From: Mansonella perstans
Taxonomy: Eukaryota > Nematoda > Chromadorea > Rhabditida > Onchocercidae
Length of the DNA stretch: 64,000 nucleotides
Direction: 5' to 3'
NCBI GenBank assembly: GCA_037074765.1
Contig: JBAMDO010000142.1
Span: 62,001-126,000, forward strand
Below the pieces are notes generated by a model. The model saw only the letters and a program-made list of their open reading frames with translations, was not told the origin of the DNA and searched no databases. Below are positions 52,360 through 64,000 of this stretch, one piece after another. Every line of letters begins with the position of its first letter. Within the stretch, counting starts at the first letter, position 1. Position numbers and translations under genes: made by a program.

Positions 52360-55167
52360 CTAAATATTAATCACTTTTGGAATTAAAATTCCAATCATTT
52401 TATTACGGATAATAATTTATTTTTTAAATAAATGAAAATGGTTGTGAGAGTGCTGCTTGCAAGTAACTAAGTTTTTTAATCATTAGTTTTAAATCATTTA
52501 AAAATTTTGGTCTATCAACTTTGCATTGGTGCTTGTCTTTACCCTTGATCATTTCAAATTTTTGGAACTAGTTTCAGACTAAAATATTTTCTTGAGATGC
52601 GTTCTGTTCTGTCTGCATATTATCAGAGCAGAAATTATAAAAATAAGTGCAATTTACCAACTTTTGCATATCTGCCATGATAACTTTTTGTTTCAAAAAT
52701 TTTCGAACTCAGTCCTGATTAGGGCAAATCGTAAATAACTTTCTATTGAAAGTTTGCGACCACTTTGATAGGCATACAAGTAGCTATCGCGAGGGACACA
52801 AGCATTACAGTTAAAGGTTAGTGCACTAATTTTGTTATTACGTAATAAAATTTCAATTCTTTCTCGAACTGCAAATAAAAGAGCACCACCCGCCTCTTAC
52901 TACACTTTTCCTTTTTCGTAAAAGAATATATTTTAATTTAACAAATTTTTAAATCTAAGTCTTTATTGATCTTATTGGAAAAATTTGAATGAAGCCATTT
53001 TGCTGTTTAATTTTCTTATTATTTTCCCATACTAGTGATCACAAGCGTTAAATTCAGATTATCAAATTGGGTACACTGTTAGTAAACGTAATTGACACTC
53101 TTCTAAGAATTTGGTGAGTTTCTACGCTTTCTCACTATTTACTTTACTTAATGAGTTAAATGATTTTTGCTCACAGATATCCTTCGTTAGCACTAAATCA
53201 TTTATATTTCTATCAAACAAAACATACAACATTTTTAGCGACAGTGGCAGTGATACTTCTCCGATTTTAGAAATTCAGTAAGACACGCCCGCTTGACAGC
53301 TATACAGAACAGAATGATAAAATGAATAAACAATTTTATCCTAAATGTGCTGATAATTCGAATGGAAAATTTGCATCTTATACAAAGTTATTTAAATTCT
53401 GTAGAATTTAATTTTTTTTTTTCGAATTTTTCTATGCCATTTATATGCAAGAAAGTCAAATTACGTCAGTTATTTTAAACGCAGACGTTTAAATATAACA
53501 TATATATATGTAAATATAATAAGTGATGATTTCAGAGTTGCACTGAATCAACTGATTTCTTTATATGACCGTTCAATAATATTTCATCCTTCCATGTATT
53601 CAGGAATGACTGCTGCAGGATAATATCTATGATGCAGTCATGCAGTTCATGTTCCACATTTGCCTTTTTAAATTTAAGCAAAATCTTTAGATGATTGAGT
53701 GTCGGTACTTTTAGCGGTATGTTCTACCCGGCAATACAATGAATAAAAAGTCATCAAATTCATCTAGCTTTTCTATCAAATCTCTGTATGGAATGTACAA
53801 ATCATTGAATGCGGCAAATTTCAGAAAGTATGAGCAAGTAAGTAATAAGTTTTCCAGAATGTATCGGACTTCCGTACAAACAGCCAGAAGAAATTCAAGG
53901 AATAGCAACACCATAAGCTTCATAGCATTAACATATCTCGATGCTAATTCCGGAAATGAATCTATCACATTGATATTTAAATTAGAATACAACCGAAATG
54001 TATTCAATTTACAGAGGATTGAATCATATGAAGTATCAGTCAGCTGTGAAACATCCAGTCTTGCGGTCATGATATTCCAATTAGTTTGAAATTCAATCGC
54101 TCATCTCCATTTCTTTTCATCATAAAGTGATGATCTCGTGTACTTTTTCTTCTGCTCTATAACTTCACTCTTTTATACTCAAGGAATCAAGAGTAGTAAG
54201 TTACTTACCGGAATTCTACTGAAGATTCAAACTGAAAAACTCTCCACATCATTACGAAAGGATGCGAAAGCTGCTTTCTTGAATAATTTTGAATAGTTAA
54301 CATGGCGTTAAAAGCAATCTAAACACAGTTAAATCACATTACTCATAATTAAACAAAATGAGAGACTTGAAGATGCGAAAATCGCCCAACAAAGCTCAAC
54401 ATAATATCTGTCCAACGGATCACATATTTAAGGTTCAGAAAAAAAAACTGAAGCGTATATGCCAATATTCTTAAAAACGAAAAATATGCTTAGACTAAAA
54501 TTACAAGAAATATTTCATTGCCAATTGACCGATTCTCTAAACAAAAATAATTATTCACATAATTGAAGCAGCAAATTTTCCAAATGCTGAATTGTTGTTG
54601 AGAGATCAAAGAATTTCTTGCACGAAATAATTTTTTGCAGATAAACTTTTACTTCTAAGATAATGATAATCCACTCATTTCTTTGTTTTTAAATTTTATG
54701 ATGACATAGTTCCCGGTTCTAGCAATTAAAGAAGTAAAAGAAAAGCAATTAATAAGCATATCATATAATTAGTGTAAAATTTGCAAACTCTGGAAAAACG
54801 AAAACTGCAAATGCACAAACGCAGGAATTTATCAAAGTTTATCAACATCTAAGATTATTAATTAGAACATAAATAATATCGGTTGTAAGCAGGAAGATTT
54901 CCTTCATATTGAGAAAAACGTCTAATAAATAACGCCATCGCAGAACGGTATAAATTACATTCATTAAACTGATAATCCCTAATCTGCTTATAAAGTTTTA
55001 TCTGAAAACAAAGTGTGGTTTTAGATATAATATATGTGGAAATGAAGAGTTGGGATCGAAATTGTTGCTAAAAGGAGATAATCATTAATCAACAGCCGGA
55101 AATGAGTTGCAATTCATTAGAATAAGCGAGCTAAACTGGAAGCGAATTGCGACCATATCGGCATCAT
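52360..55167. other. Spacer between the two pyruvate kinase genes
   Basis: Should contain the missing first exon and promoter of copy A and the 3' UTR of copy B. I could not identify the first exon. The only long open frames are the overlapping pair at 53711-54089. A short GC-poor palindromic ATATATAT stretch lies near 53500. Confidence 0.5.
53739..54089 (+). CDS. Uncharacterised single-exon open frame (alternatively antisense)
   Basis: A 116-codon frame from ATG 53739, Ser/Asn/Arg-rich, starting MNKKSSNSSSF, with no signal peptide, membrane segment or known motif. The opposite strand is open across almost the same bases (53711-54070, 119 codons, hydrophobic in its middle). At most one is likely real. 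There is no acceptor near the ATG and no family recognised; a decayed exon or chance is possible. Confidence 0.25.
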   Translation: MNKKSSNSSSFSIKSLYGMYKSLNAANFRKYEQVSNKFSRMYRTSVQTARRNSRNSNTISFIALTYLDANSGNESITLIFKLEYNRNVFNLQRIESYEVSVSCETSSLAVMIFQLV

Positions 55168-58902
<3,735 letters not shown>

Positions 58903-59810
58903 CGTTTTCTGTCTGTAAGATATATTATGTATATTGTAAGCAGCTTAATGGATTAAAATTTTTCCTCATTAGTTTTACTAATAGTATCTTTCTTCGTATA
59001 TTAATGAATTCACAGATATGCTAAATAACTAACTGAACCAGAAAAAACTTGTGTTTTTAGTTCATTCGATAGTTTAATTTTTCTAACAATTCAGTAATTC
59101 AGCAATCAAAAACTTGCTTTTATTGAGAATGTGCATTTTTTTCAAAAAATATTTTTTAACAGAATAATGATTACAATAGAAAATTTTTTAAAAAAAAAGC
59201 TTTTAATAATATCAAGAAGAGAAAATCCATTAGTTAGCTCTAGAAATGATTCATTTAATGTTCCAAAATTAAATGAGCAACAAAATAAAAAACAAATTCA
59301 TCGCCTATATTAGCTGCTTTCGTGCAAGTCTAAGGGTAGACAGGTGCACAGCAGTGATTGTTACGATAATCATTGTCTTTATCAAAATGAGATAGATTTA
59401 GATCAGATCAAAATAGATTTAGATCAGATCAAAAACGAATAGCACTTCAAATCATTGATTAAAGAATTTTTATAGAATTCTGTAGTCTAGAAATTATGAA
59501 ATTAGCCTCATCTCGCCTCTATCTACAATTTTTCGTTCATTACAATTTCCCTAACATAATAATGACGTGAGCAACAACAGTAAGAGAAACTGACAGGTTG
59601 CAAGTAATTATTATGGCCTACAAATTAATAGTTAAAGATAAACTAACGAAATTAAGCCATCATGATTACTGTGATATTTTGACATGATTTCTTTTTATCG
59701 TTACTATCAAACTGTGGCAGTTTTATATATTCACTTTTTTTACGAAGGAGCTACAAATAAATTGAATCACACCAAGTATAAATAAAATAACATCGAGAAT
59801 ATCTATCTAT

Positions 59811-60005
59811 ATGACTGTCCACAACACGCCAATTCTTAGTACAAATATCAACATGACTGTCCACAACACGCCAATTCTTAGTACAAATATCAACATGACT
59901 GTCCACAACACGCCAATCTTTAGTACAAATATCAACATGACTGTCCACAACACGCCAATTCTTAGTACAAATATCAACATGACTGTCCACAACACGCCAA
60001 TCCTT
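59811..60005. repeat. 42-bp minisatellite, 4.6 copies
   Basis: Copies start at 59811, 59853, 59895, 59937 and 59979 (last one partial). The unit begins ATGACTGTCCACAACACGCC and ends ACAAATATCAAC. The third copy differs (ATCTTT for ATTCTT). Because 42 is a multiple of 3 the array is open in several frames: plus strand MTVHNTPILSTNIN repeated, minus strand VDSHVDICTKNWRV repeated. No splice or start context makes it a gene. Confidence 0.95.
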
Positions 60006-61211
60006 TCGTGCCCCCTCCACCTGACGACAGTGCACAGTGAAGGCACCAAAGATCATTTCTCATTGCAATCATTCAAATAGTTTCGGATTCTTCACATACA
60101 ACATTGTTGAAAGAGGAGGAAGGAGTGCAATGCATACAGCACTATAGACAACAATGAGTTTAATCGCCCTCTCTATTTGGTTTCATTCAAATTTGACTTT
60201 TTCATCTTTGCTCTCCAATTCTTACGATCAATTCCTCGTCAATTACTTCTTGAATTTTTAATTAATATACATTTTTGAAACTTATCTAACTAACATCTCT
60301 AAAGAATCTCAATTAATTAAATCAAGTAAAGATATTTTACTAAGTCAAATTTCAATAAAATACTATTCTTTCCTGGTAACTCTACTGAATCAGTTTTTAC
60401 AAAGTATCAACATTTCATCAAGACAATGATGATATGAAAAATGAAAAAAAGTAAAAGTTTTTTGTTTGTCGAATAAAAGTAAATAGCAGTTGTCACTTTT
60501 TATTGCTTTCATTACTAATCTTCAACATTGCGTATTTCTTTTTTTTTTTTTCAAAAACTAAAACTTATATATGTTTCTGGAGATAGACGAAGGAAGAAAT
60601 GAGTCATAATTGTGAAGAAAATGTAAAGTATGAATTGAAATTGAAATTGCCGCACTTTTTAGCATCACTTTCTTTACATCCTTTTGTTATTTTGATTGAG
60701 TACTAATCGAACAGGATTACACTAAACTTTAAGTTTAGTTAAACTAACTTAAAATTAAACTTTAAATTCTCAGTATATAATATTGATCAAATTACTCTTT
60801 TTGCATTAGCAGATTTTAGTGTTCAGGATTCAAATGAAAATTTCGTACCTTTTTTCAAAAATTTTAAATTGACATTAGCCATAGGTACTGCTAATTTAGG
60901 AATTTAAAAATAACACTGTAGAATTAAAAATAATACTAAAAAAAAAAACTTTCCGTCATTCTATAATATCAATATGAAATAGCAAAAAAAGTGAAATTGC
61001 ATTTAATTTTGTCATAACTATCAAAGAAATATATTCTCCCCCGTACCATGTATTCTTTAGTGGCTCAATTCAATAAATTATAATACAAATATTTCTAGTC
61101 ATTTTGTATTTCTTTTTCAATTACAAACCATAAATTAGGATTGATGATGGAGAATAAAAAAGAATAAGGAATGAATAAATACAGAATATATTGGAAATGA
61201 ATAAAGTAATG

Positions 61212-61316
61212 CAAAACGAACCGGAAATATTCTCCGCATTGTTTAGAATCAAAGTTTTGCATTTTGTCGTTTTCTCTTTTGATTTTCTTGTAAAGCTGTC
61301 TCTGAAATAGCAATTT
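61212..61316 (-). other. Weak exon-like patch
   Basis: On the minus strand a TATTTCAG acceptor near 61303 is followed by an open stretch (RQLYKKIKRENDKMQNF, then CGEYFR) and a possible G|GTTCGT donor near 61224. Charged and protein-like but unrecognised; no partner exon found. Confidence 0.2.
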
Positions 61317-62270
61317 TGCAGCGAATTTTTTTTGTTTCCGAACGATTATCATACTGAAGCAGAACAACTGTTCAACAGAAACAATTGGTCAACAGAAACA
61401 ATTGGTCAACAAGCGGACCTTAAACTCTCTTCAGGGAATTTTCATTAAGGAATGTTTTTTCACGCTATAACAGTTTATCATTTTTAGCGCGAACCCGTAA
61501 CAATTCTCTAATAAAACTAACATAAATTGATAATTTCGAATTATCTAACTGACACAAGTTGGCTAACTATTACATCACAAAGGAAATGAAGCAAAAGTTG
61601 GAGTAAATTAAGTAAATGATACAAATGAAAATTATTACTATACATTTTTATATATTCCCATAGATTGCTGAAGAAGATAGACCAAAGTAAGACTATTACT
61701 TTGGTAACATTTCCAAATTTAAAACAACTGTTCAGACAAAAAAAAATCCTTAAACAACTTTAATGAAATGCGTAATAACTGTAGAGATATGGCATAAGTA
61801 TTACTTTTTTAGGCAAATAAAATTAGTTTTAAATACAAATTGAAGTTTTCTTCCCTTCCATAAAAAGAAAAGTCGAAAAAACTAAAAATAATTTTTGCTT
61901 TCTAATTTAAAATAAATGATATCAGAGGGATGATATGAGAAGAGAAGACCGTATATATGAAATCAATAGACGTATAAATTGAAGAATTTCATTAATCTAA
62001 CTTTTAAGATTTCAAGCATTATTCCAACACTTCAATACTATTCCAAAATTTTTTTCAAATTGAAACATTTTTAAATTGTCAAATTTTTAAATTAAAATGC
62101 GCCTCAAATAAGTGTTTCTCGTATGTTGAAATTGGTTCATTTCACAAAGTGTATAATTAGTTCATTTTTCAACCTAATTTTTTACTGAAACAATAAGAAA
62201 CCAATAAAACACAATAAATAGTGGGACAGAGAGAGAGAATAAAGAAGAGCCGCACTTCGATAACCATCGA

Positions 62271-62302
62271 TGTATCTGATCTGATCTGATCTGATCTGAT
62301 TT
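62271..62302. repeat. ATCTG pentanucleotide microsatellite
   Basis: Five successive ATCTG units (CTGATCTGATCTGATCTGAT...) followed by related TTTGATCTAAGCATCTGATC and a CTT-rich run. A related AGATCAGATC motif occurs at 59398-59435. Confidence 0.85.
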
Positions 62303-62888
62303 TGATCTAAGCATCTGATCTTCTTCTTCTTCTTCTTGCCCAGAAAATCCTTTTCTTTCCTTCATTTTCTTTCTTCCACATTTTTAAAAGTTTTATATTC
62401 TCTGTTCGCTTCGTTTTTTGAACGTATTTTTTCTTCATTTCTTTTCAGAAGGATAATTGTCATCTGTTATCACTGTCGTTTCTCTCTACGTCTATATCAA
62501 TTGTATCAATGCAGAAAATCCCACCATATCGTTTGAAAATTAACAACGTATGCAAGACATTGCTAACTTTTCCAGACATTTCCCATATATATATATATAT
62601 ACATATATTGATAAAATTGATAAATGTATTATCATTTCGATGCGCAATTGTCTTTGTCCGTAAAAAAAAAAATAATTGAAATGAAAAGGAAGATAATAAA
62701 TGATAAGTAATCATAATGATAAGCAATCATAATGACAAGTAGTAAATGATAAGTAATCAAATTAGAAATGAAGAAAAAATTCAATTTATCATATTACTGT
62801 TTATCACAGTAATATGATAAACAATTGTGTATGTATTGGCAGATATATATATATTTGTGTCCTATTTAAGACTCAATTCAGTAATACT

Positions 62889-62995
62889 AAACCTGGATAA
62901 ACAACGTTCAAACCTGGATAAATAACTTTCAAACCTGGATAAATAACTTTCAAACCTGGATAAATAACTTTCAAACCTGGATAAATAACTTTCAA
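62889..62995. repeat. 21-bp minisatellite, 5 copies
   Basis: Unit AAACCTGGATAAATAACTTTC; copies start at 62889, 62910, 62931, 62952 and 62973. The first copy carries two substitutions (AACAACGTTC). As 21 is a multiple of 3, the minus strand reads FESYLSR repeated inside a 65-codon frame, with no other coding evidence. Confidence 0.95.
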
Positions 62996-63136
62996 ATTTC
63001 AGATAGAAAGGAAAATCAATAGTTGGCAAATCGATATAAATATTGACGAAACAGAGCATTTGAAAGCGTTGAAAAACGATGCACTAAATGTGAGTGAGTG
63101 AGCAAGGGCATCTGATCCACAGTGCATATATATATT

Positions 63137-63264
63137 GAGTGTGTCTGTGTCTGTGTGTGTCTGTGTCTGTGTGTGTATGTGTCTGTGTGTGTGTCTGTGT
63201 GTGTACGTGTCTGTGTCTGTGTCTGTGTGTGTATGTGTGTGTCTGTATCTGTGTGTGTGTGTGT
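63137..63264. repeat. TG/TGTC microsatellite tract
   Basis: About 130 nt of interrupted TGTGTC/TGTG repeats. The open frames it creates in several registers are artefacts of the repeat. Confidence 0.95.
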
Positions 63265-64000
63265 TTATATGCATCATCAGTATGTCTGTGCATAAATCAA
63301 CTGCCGAAGCAAATATTTCGGCGAAATAGATAGAGACCAAACATTGAAATATGACTATGGTTCAAAGGTCAGCTGGATAATTAATTGTCTGAGAAGGTAT
63401 AATTTTCATAGCTTATCGTTTGATATTTCTACCATCAAAATTAATTAATTCAATTTTTAAATGTAAAATTTTTTTTTTTTTTCTAAATGTATCTAATCAA
63501 TTTTTTATTTTAGATAAGATTGAAAATAGCAATTGCTCATTAAAATTTATCAAAATTTTCATATGCTATATAAAATAAAGCATTAAAGTAACAATTTACG
63601 ATGATACGATGATTTTCTTATCAACAATCAGAGAATTTTATTTATTTCTGTATTATGAACTTTACTTTCTAAAATATTCATATTTTTTTAAAACTTTTTT
63701 GAGAAATGAAATTTTACAAAATTCATATTTAGTTAACTAATTTTAACTAACAATTCTTTAATTTTTTTAATTTTTTTTTAATTTTTAATAATTTTTAATT
63801 CTTAACAATTCTTTAATTCTTTAACTTTAACGAATAATTAACTAACAATTCCTAATTTGTGAAACATTGTGAGCTGTTCTAGGATTCAGATAAAGAAATA
63901 ATAAATTAGGCATTGTTAATTAACTATTTAAATATGAGCAGAAAAGTGGACATAAACATACAGGATTTAAGAAATGAAGATTACAGTATCCATCCACCTT

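Larger units (their letters stand above)
58903..64000. other. Repeat-rich intergenic region, no supported gene
   Basis: Contains the promoter side of pyruvate kinase copy B and several simple repeats listed separately. One weak minus-strand exon-like patch lies at 61212-61316. The last kilobase (63340-64000) is AT-rich with T-runs and no visible gene. Confidence 0.55.

Noticed and set aside
63084..63340. Several open frames (Cys/Val- or His/Thr-rich)
   Set aside because: Products of the TG microsatellite only.

Overview
This is AT-rich, intron-dense eukaryotic DNA that reads as a nematode genome, probably clade III/filarial-like. The nematode call rests on an MFP2 gene (nematode-only sperm cytoskeleton protein), a UNC-29-type acetylcholine receptor subunit, many introns ending in T-rich/CAG, and 3' splice sites placed a few bases upstream of start codons in five genes, as expected for spliced-leader trans-splicing. 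The filarial guess comes only from composition and gene style. I found no prokaryotic, viral or complete transposon gene. Gene models were built by hand from reading-frame phase across splice sites and family motifs; exon coordinates are given in each entry.

Layout. 1-2785: mostly non-coding, one weak exon candidate. 2786-9030 (-): LAS1, the HEPN endoribonuclease of ITS2 rRNA processing, 12 exons; a 2 kb intron holds a weak antisense candidate gene (6970-7419, +) with a GPI-anchor-like tail. 9031-14600: no convincing gene. 14620-16376 (+): an unrecognised small single-pass membrane protein with a Lys/Glu-rich tail. 18874-21556 (+): a complete monofunctional peptidylglycine alpha-hydroxylating monooxygenase (PHM) with all copper ligands. 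22444-29639 (-): a 22-exon AGO-clade Argonaute with an intact DEDH catalytic tetrad but an apparent 1-nt frameshift near 28170-28190. 33936-35650 (+): MFP2. 37228-42189 (-): UNC-29-like nicotinic receptor subunit, complete except for the signal-peptide exon. 48545-52359 and 55168-58902 (both -): two pyruvate kinases in tandem with identical internal exon lengths. 58903-64000: repeats (42-bp and 21-bp minisatellites, TG tract) and no convincing gene.

Functional links. Most neighbours are unrelated; no operon is evident, since genes are kilobases apart. PHM acts in neuropeptide amidation and UNC-29 in neuromuscular signalling; MFP2 works in sperm motility. The clearest evolutionary event is the pyruvate kinase tandem duplication.
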